The position numbers were made by a program, and so were the translations under genes. A DNA stretch of 64,000 nucleotides from Amycolatopsis sp. DSM 110486 (GTDB taxonomy: Bacteria > Actinomycetota > Actinomycetes > Mycobacteriales > Pseudonocardiaceae): positions 8,921,001 to 8,985,000 of the forward strand of contig NZ_CP080519.1 of the NCBI RefSeq assembly GCF_019468465.1, in the 5' to 3' direction. Under the pieces are notes generated by a model that saw only the letters and a program-made list of their open reading frames with translations, searched no databases and was not told the origin of the DNA. Shown piece by piece: positions 35,083-44,029 of the stretch. Numbering within the stretch: position 1 is the stretch's first letter; each line of letters starts with the position of its first letter.

Positions 35083-36834
35083 TCAAGCCTCGTGCACCAC
35101 GCGCCCGCCGACGACGGTCATCTGGACGGCGAGGTCCTTGATCGAGCCCGGGTCGGCGGTGAGCGGGTTGGCGTCGAGGACGACGAGGTCGGCGAGTTTG
35201 CCGGGGTCGAGGGTGCCGAGGGTGTGTTCGGCGAACTGCGTCTGCGCGCTGCCGAGGGTGTAGAGGTGCAGGGCCTCGCGGGCGGTGATGGCCTGTTCGG
35301 GGCCGAGGACGTCGCCCTTGAGGGTCTCGCGCGTGACCATCCAGCCGAGCGACCACAGGGGGCTGGGAGGGACCACGGGGGCGTCGGTGCCGCCGCCGGC
35401 GACGAGGCCGGCGTCGAGGATGTCGCGGATCGGCACGGCGCGGGAGCCGCGTTCGGCGCCCCACCACTTGACCTGGTTGGCGCCGAGCAGCACGGGGTGG
35501 TCCTGCACGCTCGCGAGCAGGCCCATCTTCCGCATGTGCGCGAGGTTCGGGCCGCTGGGCAGGAACAGGTGCATCAGCACCCAGCGCAGGTGCGTGAGCG
35601 ACGTGTCGCGGTGCACGGTGGCGAGGACGTCGACGATGAAGTCCATCGCCGCGTCGCCGACCACGTGGGTCTGCACCTGGAACCCGTGCCGTGCGGCGCG
35701 GAGGTACATCTCGGTCAGCTCGTCCTTGCCGCCGGGCGGCAGGAGCTGGACGCCGTGGTAGTCCGGGCTGGTCTGCTCGCCGGGGACGAGCTGGTAGGGG
35801 TCGCGCAGGAAGCCGCCTTCGACGCCGCCGTCGGAGAGGTACTTGAGGCCGTCGAAGCGGAGCATGTCGTCGCCGGTGCGCGGCTTGAACGCCGCCACGG
35901 CCGCGTCGACGTCCGCGAGCGCCGCGATCCGCCAGAGCAGGTGCGCTCGCGTGGTCATCTCGCCGTCGTGCCACAGGCGCGTGTAGATCTCGATCTGCGA
36001 CGGGTCCAGCCCCGGCTCGGTGACGCCGGTGATGCCCAGCGCGTTGTGCTCGGCCATCTGATCGCGCAGCTGCTGCCGCTGCTGGTCGGCCGACGGCGGG
36101 GCCGGCAGGAACGGCGTGACGAGTGAGCGCGCGCGTTCCAGCAGCACTCCGGTGGGTTCGCCGCTCGCGTCGCGGACGATGACGCCGCCCGTCGGGTCGG
36201 GGGTGTCGCGCGTGATGCCGGCGAGTTCCAGCGCGCGGCTGTTCACCGTGGCGACGTGGCCTCCGCGCGGGATGAACACCGGATTCTCGGGCGACACCGG
36301 GTCGAGCTCGGCCCGTGCGGGCAGCCGTCCTTCGGCGAGGAGGCTTTCGTGCCAGCCCGACCGCGCCTGCACCCACGCGCCGGACGTGCTCGCGGCGACC
36401 CGGGTGCCGATGGCCGCCACGACGTCGGCGATGCTGCGCGCTTCCAGCAGCGACACGTTCGGCCGGTCGAGCGCCGAGGTGAACTGGTGCAGGTGGCTGT
36501 CGATGAGCCCCGGCAAGACGGCGCGGCCCTTGAGGTCCACGGTGCGAGTGTGCCGCCCGCCCAGGCGCAGGATTTGGTTCGACGTCCCTGCCGCTTCGAC
36601 GCGTCCGCCGCGGATCGCGATCGCCTGCGCGGTGCGCCCGTGCAGCGCCGCGGTGACGACGTGGCCATTGTGGAGGATCAGGTCGGCGTCGGCGCCGGCG
36701 CCCGGTTGGGCGGCGGCGTTCGCCGGTGTCCCGAGCATCATCGGCGTCACGGCGAGCCCGGCCGCAGCGGCGAACAACGTCCGCCTCGAGACCGCGGAGC
36801 TTTCCCGCGCTTCAGAACCGCACAACTGGCACAT
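35083..36834 (-). CDS. Tat-exported amidohydrolase, YtcJ-like
   Basis: The 583-aa protein starts at ATG 36834 (MCQLCGSEARE). SRRTLFAAAAGLAV at residues ~17-30 is a twin-arginine signal, so the enzyme is exported folded. Metal motif GLIDSHLHQF, followed by GGHVATVNSRALELAGITRD, LKYLSDGGVEGGF, HVVGDAAMD and GGGTDAPV, matches the YtcJ/amidohydrolase-3 family, hydrolases acting on N-acyl or cyclic amide bonds. A short fragment of a paralogous gene is present near 49.6 kb. Confidence 0.9.
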   Translation of the reverse strand: MCQLCGSEARESSAVSRRTLFAAAAGLAVTPMMLGTPANAAAQPGAGADADLILHNGHVVTAALHGRTAQAIAIRGGRVEAAGTSNQILRLGGRHTRTVDLKGRAVLPGLIDSHLHQFTSALDRPNVSLLEARSIADVVAAIGTRVAASTSGAWVQARSGWHESLLAEGRLPARAELDPVSPENPVFIPRGGHVATVNSRALELAGITRDTPDPTGGVIVRDASGEPTGVLLERARSLVTPFLPAPPSADQQRQQLRDQMAEHNALGITGVTEPGLDPSQIEIYTRLWHDGEMTTRAHLLWRIAALADVDAAVAAFKPRTGDDMLRFDGLKYLSDGGVEGGFLRDPYQLVPGEQTSPDYHGVQLLPPGGKDELTEMYLRAARHGFQVQTHVVGDAAMDFIVDVLATVHRDTSLTHLRWVLMHLFLPSGPNLAHMRKMGLLASVQDHPVLLGANQVKWWGAERGSRAVPIRDILDAGLVAGGGTDAPVVPPSPLWSLGWMVTRETLKGDVLGPEQAITAREALHLYTLGSAQTQFAEHTLGTLDPGKLADLVVLDANPLTADPGSIKDLAVQMTVVGGRVVHEA

Positions 36835-37174
36835 ACTCCGACCCTTCGGACGAAAGACCCGTGGTACATCGCGTGCTTGTGGCGGCGGTGACCGTATCAA
36901 CACATCGGGGTCGAGTAATAGATCTTCCCAACCGAAGATCCTTTTGCTACAGCGGCGTCAGCCTGTCCGGATCCGCCGGTTCAGGACAGGAGGCGCGAAT
37001 CGCCGGCCGGCCCGCCGTGCGGCCGGTGCCGAACCGCCGCTCGGACCGCGTGCCGGCCGGCGATGGCGGCCGGCGCAGCCGCGCGCACTTCGTCTACATC
37101 GGACTTGAGGTCGTCAAGGTGGCGGGTGGTGGGGCTCGTCGTGCTCGGGATCGCGGCGCTCGCCGGATGGCGCC
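36835..37174. other. 340-base intergenic stretch
   Basis: It lies between the two amidohydrolase genes (both - strand), so it contains the promoter of the YtcJ-like gene, including an AT-richer patch near 36890-36960. A + strand hydrophobic frame (RWRVVGLVVLGIAALAGW) is readable near 37100-37170 but lacks a supported start and stop. I treat it as non-coding or a remnant. Confidence 0.5.
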
Positions 37175-40100
37175 CTAGTGCCCGCTGCAGCACGACGTGC
37201 GGGCCGCGGCGACGTAATGCGGGTCGTGCCACCAGAAGGCGGCGTTGGCGGGGTGGTCGGGGATCGGGGCGAGCCGGGTGTTGACCACGGTCGTGGACGA
37301 GGGTGACGCCGAGGCGAAGGGCGCCAGCAGGTCGTCCACCGTGTGCACGCGACCGGCCACCAGGGTCTGCCGGACGTCGGCCGCGGCGGTGATGTCGGTC
37401 AGCGGGTCGGCGCCGAGGACGACGACGTCGGCGTAGCAGCCACGGGCGATGCGGCCCAGCGGCTCGCCCAGGACTTCGCCTGCGATGCTCGTGGTGGTGG
37501 TCAGCGCTTCGTAGGGGGTGAAGCCGTACTTGACCATCGCGCGCAGGTTCATGTGCGTGCTCACGGCGGTGTGGTCGATGGGGGAGTCGGTGCCGGTGAC
37601 GACGCGGCCGCCGCCGCGCAGGATGGCGGCGGCCTGGGCGACCTGGCGCCGCAGGTTTTCCAGCAGCGCGGTCTGGTCGGCGGATTTCGCGGCGGTGACG
37701 GAGTTCTGCAGCGACGTGTACTCCCACGCCGGGTACAGCGTGCGCACGCGGCGGTCGGTCACGAGGCTGGTGTCGTCGCGGAACAGGGCACTGGCGGCGA
37801 ACAGCGTGGGCGTGCGCGCGGCGCCGCGGCGGACGAAGGGTTCCACCACGTCGTCGTAACCGGAGCCGAGCAGGGACACCGTGCGCGAGTAGCCCAGGCG
37901 GTTGGTGGCGCCCATGTGTTCCATGCCGTCGCCGCCGAAGGCGAGTGCCGGGTGGTGGTAGTGCGACGTCACGGGCAGCCGTCGTGCGTGAGCCCAGTCG
38001 ATCACGCGCCGGTGCATCTCGGGGCTGAGCCGGACGTAGGCCTTCATCAGGTCGTAGTCGAGCTTCTCGGCGCGTTCGAGTTCGAGCTCCAGCTGGCGCT
38101 CGTCGAACGTCGGGCGCATGAAGTTGTAGTAGATGCGCGAACCGTCGATCGCCTCGCCGGTCGCGAAGTACCGCGGCCCGAGCCGAGCGCCGGACTGGAT
38201 CGACTCGCGTTCCTCCACCATGTGGTACGCCGGGCTGCCGGGGGAGCGGGTGGTGGTGAAACCGAGCGAAAGCCACAGCCGGCCCTGGCGGTCGCCGTAG
38301 CCGTACCCCTGCATCTGGCGGTGGTTGTGCATGTCGATCATCCCGGGCACGACCACACCGTCGCGCGCGTCGACGACCGTGCCGTCGAGCCCGCTGCCCG
38401 CGCGTTCCACACTCGTGATCCGCCCACCGTCCACGACGATGTCCACCTCGGACCGCAGCGTGCGCGAGGTGCCGTCCCACATCCGCCCGGCCCGCACCAC
38501 CACGCGCCCGCGGCTGCGGGCGTTGGTCCAGGTCAGGTTCGTGGGGACCGTGCGCGGCTTCCCGCCCGAAGCCGCGACCAGCCGCAGCCGGCCGTTGTTG
38601 AGGTACAGCAGCGTGCGCGAGTCGCCGCTCCAGCTCGGCGCGTCGGTGACCTCGTCGGTGATCTGCCGCGGTTTCCCGGCGAAGGTGCCGTCCGCGTGCA
38701 CGTCCACCACCCACAGCACGCTGGCCACCACGAACGCCATCCGCCGCCCGTCCGGCGACCACACCGGCCCGTCGTCGCCGCGGGTCTGCAGCGATCGCTC
38801 CGGCATCGGGTCGACGTAACGGCCCTGGCCCGTCGCGACGTCCACCAGCAGGATCTTGCTGAGCCCCTCGCGGTAGCGCGCGGAGAACGGCTTCACCGCG
38901 GCCAGCGCGATCACCTTGCCGTCGGCCGACCACGTCGGGCGCCCGGGCTCGAACGTCGCGGTGAAGATCTGCCGCACCGCTCCCGTCGCGACGTCGACGG
39001 TGTGCAGCGCGCCGGTCTGGTCGAGGAACGCGATCTTCGTGCCGTCGGCCGACCAGGTGCCCGACACCGCGGCGAGGCCGGGCAGGTTCGTCAGCTGCCG
39101 GTCCTGCCCGGTTTTCAGGTCGCGGATCCAGAGGTCGAGCGTGCCGCCGCGATCGGTGGAGTACGCCAACCGAGTGCCGTCCGGTGACCACGCGGGGTCG
39201 CTCTTCCACCAGCCGTCGCCGGTCAACGGACGCGGCGGACGGCCGAGCTCCATCACCTGGATGTCGTTGAGCGCCCGGAATGCCACGCTCCGGCCGTCAG
39301 GCGACAACACGGGGCTGCCGATGCCGAGCACGGGATTCGGCTTGGTGGAAGTGAAGTCACGCGGCCTGGCGTGTACCGGGCCCTTTGCGACCGTGACGGG
39401 AGCGGTGAACGGCACGTCCGTCGCAGCACCGCCGCTGAGTTTGCGGCGCCGCAGCGCGCCGTCGGCGGTGTAGAGGTACTCGTCCGCGTTGAGCCACGAG
39501 ACGCGGAACGGGAAGACGTCTTCGCCGGTGAACAGCGGTTTCCCGCCGCGCACCAGCTCCGCGGCGCCCACCGCGATCGGTGGCACCCCACCGGAGTACC
39601 GCGCGTAGACGAGGTCGCCGCCGTCTGGTGTCCACATCGGACTGTGCAGCACAGTGCCGGGCTCGGTGGCGAACGTGCTGCGGGCGCCGCCGGCGACCGG
39701 GACGACGTCGATCCTCGTCCCGGCCGCCACGAAGGCGAGCTTGCTGCCGTCCGGCGACCACGCCGGTTCGTACTCCTCGTCGGCGGTGTCCGTGACGAGC
39801 GTGGCCTGGCCCGACGCGACGTCCAGCACGTGGATGCCGTAGCTGCCCGGCGCGTCGGACGAGTAGGCGATTTTCTTGCCGTCCGGCGAAAAAACGGGCT
39901 CCCGGTGGTCGAACGGCCCGCTCGTGAGACGGCGCAGACCGGTGCCGTCGGCCCGGATCGTCCACAGGTCGAAGCTGCCTTCGCGGTAGGACTGGAACAC
40001 CAGCGCGGAGCTGTCCGGCGACCACGTCGGCATCGCGATGTCGAACAGGTCGCCGGTGAGGCGCTTGGCCTGCCCGCCCCGCGCCGGCACGAGCCACAGG

Positions 40101-40294
40101 ACGCCGAGCAGGTCGAGGGCGACTTGGCGGCCGTCCGGGGAGACCTGCGCCGCGACGTTCGTGCCCTGGCGCACCGCGAGCGACTGACCCGCGCGGGGCT
40201 CGGCCACCGCGAGCCCGGCGCCGGCCGGGCCGAGGCCCACGGCCCCGACCGCACCCGCCACGCCCGTCAGGAATCCCCGCCTGTTGACCGTCAC
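37175..40294 (-). CDS. Tat-exported TolB-like beta-propeller / amidohydrolase fusion
   Basis: The 1039-aa protein has the signal VNRRGFLTGVAGAVGAVG (RR motif) and is predicted to be exported by Tat. Residues ~45-610 hold WD40-like PD40 repeats (VSPDGRQVAL, WSPDSSALVF, FSPDGKKIAYSS, WSADGTKIAFL). Residues ~620-1000 hold a metal-dependent amidohydrolase (GMIDMHNHRQM, TSHYHHPAL, VTGTDSPID, PYEALTTTTSIAGEVLG). The fusion is a recognised actinobacterial architecture, often called amidohydrolase with PD40. The propeller may recruit a peptide or polymer substrate. It lies immediately upstream of the YtcJ-like gene with a 340-base gap, so it is likely transcribed separately. Confidence 0.9.
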   Translation of the reverse strand: MTVNRRGFLTGVAGAVGAVGLGPAGAGLAVAEPRAGQSLAVRQGTNVAAQVSPDGRQVALDLLGVLWLVPARGGQAKRLTGDLFDIAMPTWSPDSSALVFQSYREGSFDLWTIRADGTGLRRLTSGPFDHREPVFSPDGKKIAYSSDAPGSYGIHVLDVASGQATLVTDTADEEYEPAWSPDGSKLAFVAAGTRIDVVPVAGGARSTFATEPGTVLHSPMWTPDGGDLVYARYSGGVPPIAVGAAELVRGGKPLFTGEDVFPFRVSWLNADEYLYTADGALRRRKLSGGAATDVPFTAPVTVAKGPVHARPRDFTSTKPNPVLGIGSPVLSPDGRSVAFRALNDIQVMELGRPPRPLTGDGWWKSDPAWSPDGTRLAYSTDRGGTLDLWIRDLKTGQDRQLTNLPGLAAVSGTWSADGTKIAFLDQTGALHTVDVATGAVRQIFTATFEPGRPTWSADGKVIALAAVKPFSARYREGLSKILLVDVATGQGRYVDPMPERSLQTRGDDGPVWSPDGRRMAFVVASVLWVVDVHADGTFAGKPRQITDEVTDAPSWSGDSRTLLYLNNGRLRLVAASGGKPRTVPTNLTWTNARSRGRVVVRAGRMWDGTSRTLRSEVDIVVDGGRITSVERAGSGLDGTVVDARDGVVVPGMIDMHNHRQMQGYGYGDRQGRLWLSLGFTTTRSPGSPAYHMVEERESIQSGARLGPRYFATGEAIDGSRIYYNFMRPTFDERQLELELERAEKLDYDLMKAYVRLSPEMHRRVIDWAHARRLPVTSHYHHPALAFGGDGMEHMGATNRLGYSRTVSLLGSGYDDVVEPFVRRGAARTPTLFAASALFRDDTSLVTDRRVRTLYPAWEYTSLQNSVTAAKSADQTALLENLRRQVAQAAAILRGGGRVVTGTDSPIDHTAVSTHMNLRAMVKYGFTPYEALTTTTSIAGEVLGEPLGRIARGCYADVVVLGADPLTDITAAADVRQTLVAGRVHTVDDLLAPFASASPSSTTVVNTRLAPIPDHPANAAFWWHDPHYVAAARTSCCSGH

Positions 40295-40464
40295 CGAGCC
40301 CCACCTCCACCTCGACGCAAGATCGAACCGGACCCTAGTCCCGAAGTTGCGCCGTGAGTGAACACTCGACCACGGAACGACACGAACAGAGCAGTCGTCT
40401 TGCCCGGACGTCCCCGGTCACCGGGGCGTCGGGGGCATCCGGGCGACGCCGAAAGGCCCGATGA

Positions 40465-41397
40465 TCAGATCCCGGCCGCGCCGAACGCCGCGTGGAACTC
40501 GGCGAGCAGGTCGCTGTACTCCTCGATGTCGCGTGAGATGTTCGGCAGCGTCAGCACCGACTCCTCCACTCCCGCGCCACCCAGTTCGGCGAGGTCGCCG
40601 AGGATCTGCTCGATGCTGCCCTGGTACGGCGGGCGATCTGCTGTCTCCACACGCACGAACTCGCCGCCCAGCGCGATGATCGCGATGCAGCGGATCGCCT
40701 GCGGGTCCCGGCCGTGCTCCTCGGCCTGCTTGCGCAGGTCGGTCAGCGTCGAGGCGACCTGGGCGGGCGGCACCATGACCGGAAGCCAGCCGTCGGCGCG
40801 GCGGGCGATGCGCTCGAGCGGCTTGCCCGACCAGCCGCCGAGGAACACAGGGATCCGCTCGGCGGGTTTGGGGCCGGTTTCGGCCGGCCACAACGTGTAG
40901 CGCTCGTTCTCGAACGACGCCGGGTCCGGGCCCCAGACCGCGTCGGCCACGTCGAGGAACTCCTCCAGGGCGGCGCCGCGCTCTTTCATGGGCCGGGGTG
41001 CGGTGGCGGCGAACTCGTCCACGGACCAGCCGGTGCCGAGGCCCGCGATCACCCGCCCGCCGCTGATCGCGCCGATCGCGGCCAGCGAGTTCGCCAGCCG
41101 GTAGGGCATGTGCAGCGGCGGCAGGAGCACCGAAGCGCCGATCCGGACCCGCGAGGTGACGGTCGCGGCCATCGTCATCGCCACCAGCGGGTCGAGCACC
41201 TTGCGGTAGACGTCGGGCCAGGCGCCGTCGCCGTACTCGGTGAGCCGGTGGATCCCCGTCTGGTCCTGCGGGTAGAGCACCCGTTCGGCCACCCACACGC
41301 TGTCGTAGCCGATTTCCTCGGCCTCGCGGGCGCCGCGGACCAGGTCGGTGCTGGGGTCGAACTTCCAGTTCTGGGGCAGCGTTACGCCGAGCTTCAT
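40465..41397 (-). CDS. LLM-class (F420-type) oxidoreductase
   Basis: The 310-aa TIM barrel starts at ATG 41397, 6 bases after AAGGAG. Motifs are MKLGVTLPQNW, YDSVWVAERVLYP, RVRIGASVLLPPLHMPYRLAN, GGRVIAGLGTGWSVDEF and PVFLGGWSG, typical of mycobacterial-type F420-dependent LLM proteins (TIGR03619-like). It lies downstream of a TetR gene on the same strand. A palindromic AT-rich site at 41417-41442, just upstream of its start, is probably the operator for that repressor. Confidence 0.87.
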   Translation of the reverse strand: MKLGVTLPQNWKFDPSTDLVRGAREAEEIGYDSVWVAERVLYPQDQTGIHRLTEYGDGAWPDVYRKVLDPLVAMTMAATVTSRVRIGASVLLPPLHMPYRLANSLAAIGAISGGRVIAGLGTGWSVDEFAATAPRPMKERGAALEEFLDVADAVWGPDPASFENERYTLWPAETGPKPAERIPVFLGGWSGKPLERIARRADGWLPVMVPPAQVASTLTDLRKQAEEHGRDPQAIRCIAIIALGGEFVRVETADRPPYQGSIEQILGDLAELGGAGVEESVLTLPNISRDIEEYSDLLAEFHAAFGAAGI

Positions 41398-41416
41398 CCA
41401 GGTCTCCTTGCTGACC

Positions 41417-41442
41417 ATTAATCATTGACTGTTAATCAATGA
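41417..41442. promoter_or_regulatory. AT-rich inverted repeat, probable TetR operator
   Basis: TCATTGA (41422-41428) and TCAATGA (41436-41442) form a perfect 7-bp inverted repeat with a 7-base spacer. Within it, TTAATCATTGA and TTAATCAATGA also read as a near-direct repeat. The AT content is exceptional for this window. The location is 25 bases upstream of the oxidoreductase start and downstream of the tetR stop. Confidence 0.65.
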
Positions 41443-41485
41443 TCAGCGTACGCCGAAACTGGTTGAGCGCGAAACCATGTGCGGA

Positions 41486-42109
41486 CTATAGGTGGGCGAG
41501 TGCCTTAGTCACGTCGAGGGCGGGATCCAGCTCGTGCGCGCCGCGCAGGGCGCCGGCGAGCAGCGCGCAGAACGCCTCCACCAGTGCGTCGAGCCCGAAC
41601 GGCCGGTCGGCACGCAGCCAGTCGGCCGTCAGCCGTTCGGCGCCGTCGGCGAACGAACGCAGCGCCGCGGCCACGGCGGGGCGGTCCGGGTCGAGGCCGA
41701 GCAGTCCGGCGAGCACCCGCAGATTCCGGTCGCGGAGGCCGGCGAACGCCGGGTCCCGGCCGGCGGCGAGGACCAGGTTCAACGCCATGTCGGGGTGCGC
41801 GGCGAGGAAGGTGACGAACCCGCGGAAGCGCGCCCGGATCCGATCGGGCACCGTCGTCGGTTGCTCGGCTTCCTCCGCTTCGCGCAGCTGCTCGTAGACC
41901 TCGGCCACGGCGGCGACGTACGCGCCTTGCTTGCCCTGGAAGTGGTGCGACACCAGCCCGTGCGCCACGCCGGCGGCGCGCGCGATGTCGCCCACGGTCA
42001 CCTCGGCGTAGGGCCGCCTTGAGAACTCGGCCAACGCGGCTTCGAGCAGCTTCTGCCGGGTCTGCTCGGCGGCGGCCTGGCGCGCGGTCGGCGGCTTCTC
42101 GGGGGTCAC
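41486..42109 (-). CDS. TetR-family transcriptional regulator
   Basis: The 207-aa protein has an N-terminal HTH (LLEAALAEFSRRPYAEVTVGDIARAAGVAHGLVSHHFQGKQGAYV) in pieces typical of TetR, and an all-helical ligand domain. It sits directly upstream of the LLM oxidoreductase on the same strand with 88 bases between, which contain the palindrome at 41417. Likely autonomous control of that oxidoreductase. The ligand is unknown. Confidence 0.9.
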   Translation of the reverse strand: MTPEKPPTARQAAAEQTRQKLLEAALAEFSRRPYAEVTVGDIARAAGVAHGLVSHHFQGKQGAYVAAVAEVYEQLREAEEAEQPTTVPDRIRARFRGFVTFLAAHPDMALNLVLAAGRDPAFAGLRDRNLRVLAGLLGLDPDRPAVAAALRSFADGAERLTADWLRADRPFGLDALVEAFCALLAGALRGAHELDPALDVTKALAHL

Positions 42110-42175
42110 GGACCGTCACGGTACTGCAGGTCGCGGCCCGCGTCGTTCGTGGTCACCGTGAGCGCGGTGGAAACG

Positions 42176-42210
42176 CGATTCTTCTTCGCAGAAAGAATCG
42201 TGAAGAATCG
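42176..42210. repeat. inverted repeat downstream of the small - strand ORF
   Basis: CGATTCTTC (42176-42184) and GAAGAATCG (42202-42210) are a perfect 9-bp inverted repeat, with a second overlapping GATTCTT/AAGAATC pairing. On the - strand it begins right after the stop of the 32-aa ORF and could act as its terminator. Confidence 0.55.
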
Positions 42211-42211
42211 G

Positions 42212-42310
42212 TCAGGATTCTGCGACGGTGAAACCGCTCACGCACATGCCCGCGGTGGCGAATCCGCTCACGACTTGACCGAGAATCCTGCGAAGGCGAA
42301 ACATTGTCAT
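42212..42310 (-). CDS. small hydrophobic 32-aa protein (candidate)
   Basis: The ATG is preceded by a near-perfect GGGAGGAA. It reads MTMFRLRRILGQVVSGFA then TAGMCVSGFTVAES, a basic start followed by a short hydrophobic segment, suggesting a membrane-associated micropeptide. The stop is followed at once by a strong hairpin. DNA repeats inside it (GAAACCGCTCACG and GAATCCGCTCACG) are unusual. It fills most of the 313-base gap between the TetR gene and a membrane-protein gene. No family is recognised. Confidence 0.45.
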   Translation of the reverse strand: MTMFRLRRILGQVVSGFATAGMCVSGFTVAES

Positions 42311-42423
42311 TTCCTCCCTGTCGATTCCGGTGGGCTCTCAGGAATCGAAGGTAACAGGAAAAGGGGGAGCCGCCAGGCTGAAAACGATCTTGCATGCTTT
42401 CGTGCCCGCGGTGCCGGTTCCGC

Positions 42424-42957
42424 TCACGCTCCGTCGTGGGCAAGGGCTTTCCCGGGCGCAGTGCGCCGGACCCGGCCCCACGGCCTGAACACCGTCAGCA
42501 GATAGGCGAACAGGAGCAGGCTCGGCGCCACGACCATCGGGGGCAGCAGATCGACCGGCTGTGCGGGGCCGCCGGCCATCAGCGCGCGGGCGTAGTCGGC
42601 GGCCGCGTCGATCCCCGGCCGCAGCGAGAACAGGATGAGCACCGCCATCAGCAGGTTCACCGCCAGTTTCGCGGCAACCCACCAGTACCGCACCAGGCCG
42701 TACCTCGAGCCCAGTCCGAGCACGGCGCCGGTGCCGAGCGTGAGCACGCTGGCCGTGAACATCGGCCACACCGCGAAGAACCGCAGCGCACCCAACGAGG
42801 TCGCTTTCACGGTGAGGTCATCGGTCAGCAGGGCCGTGCCCGCGAGGACGTCCAGCGCGAGATCGAGGCCGAACCACGCCGCCGCGGCCACGATGTGCCC
42901 GACGAGGAACGCCTTTCGCGCGCGGGCACTCAGCCGCCACTCCTGTCCGGTCCCCAT
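42424..42957 (-). CDS. small integral membrane protein (DUF2269-like)
   Basis: The 177-aa protein has four predicted transmembrane helices: HIVAAAAWFGLDLALDVL, FFAVWPMFTASVLTLGTGAV, WWVAAKLAVNLLMAVLILF and VVAPSLLLFAYLLTVF. The pattern resembles DUF2269 proteins, which have no known function. The ATG follows GGGGGAGACGGC. It is apparently a single-gene unit. Confidence 0.75.
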   Translation of the reverse strand: MGTGQEWRLSARARKAFLVGHIVAAAAWFGLDLALDVLAGTALLTDDLTVKATSLGALRFFAVWPMFTASVLTLGTGAVLGLGSRYGLVRYWWVAAKLAVNLLMAVLILFSLRPGIDAAADYARALMAGGPAQPVDLLPPMVVAPSLLLFAYLLTVFRPWGRVRRTAPGKALAHDGA

Positions 42958-43070
42958 GCCGTCTCCCCCTTCGATGGCCCTCTGTGTCCATCGTCGGGGG
43001 AAGGTGGGTGCGCGTCGTCCGTCGAGCTGCGGTACTTCGGCGTACTACTGCGCGCGTACGCGGGTGGTGG

Positions 43071-43892
43071 TCACGCGGCCGGCGCCTCGATGTCGTCGTA
43101 CACGCGGACCGCGCTCAGCAGCCCGTCGGGGCCTCGGTCGAAGACGCACACCCCGGCCTGCGGTGGCACGTCGTGCCGGCCCCAGGCGACGCAGTTGTAC
43201 TCGAGGACGCAGCGCACGCCGTCATCGGTGACCACGCACGGTTCCAGGTGGACACCGCCGGCGGCGAACGTCTTCGTGAAGAACTCGCGCAGCTCGCCGG
43301 GGCCGGTGTGCTGCGTGTGCGTGCCGATGGGCTCGCGCAGGTAGCCGATGGGGGCGAAGGTGCCGACGATCGCGTCGGCGTCGCCGGCCGCCAGCGCCGC
43401 GAGATAGTGCCCGACGACGTCGCCGAGCGGGGTGTCGGCGGACGCGAGGATCGGCGGCCGCAGGTGTCGGCGCCCGTCGACCGGCCACTGGCTGCAGTAG
43501 GTGCGGAAGACCACGGACCGTTCGGTCGCCGACTCGGCGACCACCGCCACCGGCCAGGCCACCTCCTGCCCGTCGCCGCCGAGCCACGCCAGCAGCTCGA
43601 CCACGGCCCGGCCGCCGACGCGCGTGGTCGCGATCGTCTCCGCGCGGGCGTGCTGCTCGCCCAGCCAGACCTGGTTCACGTGGACGAAGTGCCGCAGCTC
43701 CTTGCGGCTGCGGATCTCCCCGGCCCGGGGGTCGAACACCGCGACCTCGCCGGGCCAGACCGTCTCGAGCGTGCGCGCGTCGCCGTCGTTCAGCGCCGCG
43801 AAGAACTGCCCGACGGGATCCGCGTGCCCCTCGACGCGAGTCTGCTTGCGCGCCAGCTCGGCCGCATTGACGAAGTCCGGGAACCACGGCAT
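43071..43892 (-). CDS. tandem NTF2/SnoaL-like protein
   Basis: The 273-aa protein is built from two SnoaL/NTF2-like halves. The first (~25-140) begins VGQFFAALNDGDARTLETVWPGEV and the second (~145-270) begins VGHYLAALAAGDADAIVGTFAP, each ending in RVYDD-like or VFRTYC strands. NTF2-like folds include isomerases, cyclases and small-molecule binders. The duplication suggests an intramolecular dimer. No catalytic residue can be assigned with confidence. Upstream AAGGAG is 13 bases from the ATG. Confidence 0.8.
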   Translation of the reverse strand: MPWFPDFVNAAELARKQTRVEGHADPVGQFFAALNDGDARTLETVWPGEVAVFDPRAGEIRSRKELRHFVHVNQVWLGEQHARAETIATTRVGGRAVVELLAWLGGDGQEVAWPVAVVAESATERSVVFRTYCSQWPVDGRRHLRPPILASADTPLGDVVGHYLAALAAGDADAIVGTFAPIGYLREPIGTHTQHTGPGELREFFTKTFAAGGVHLEPCVVTDDGVRCVLEYNCVAWGRHDVPPQAGVCVFDRGPDGLLSAVRVYDDIEAPAA

Positions 43893-44029
43893 CTCGACCC
43901 ACGCTCCTTCTCCCGAGCGGACACCCGGACCCCACCCTGCCGTGTCGGGCGCCGCGGCGACAGTCCCGACGGGCTGACTTCACCCGGTGTATAACGCCCT
44001 ACACGGCACGGCGAGTGCTCTCGTCCGGG

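Noticed and set aside
37063..37284. Hydrophobic + strand frame between the amidohydrolases
   Set aside because: It has no Shine-Dalgarno site, and its end overlaps the coding region of the opposite strand.
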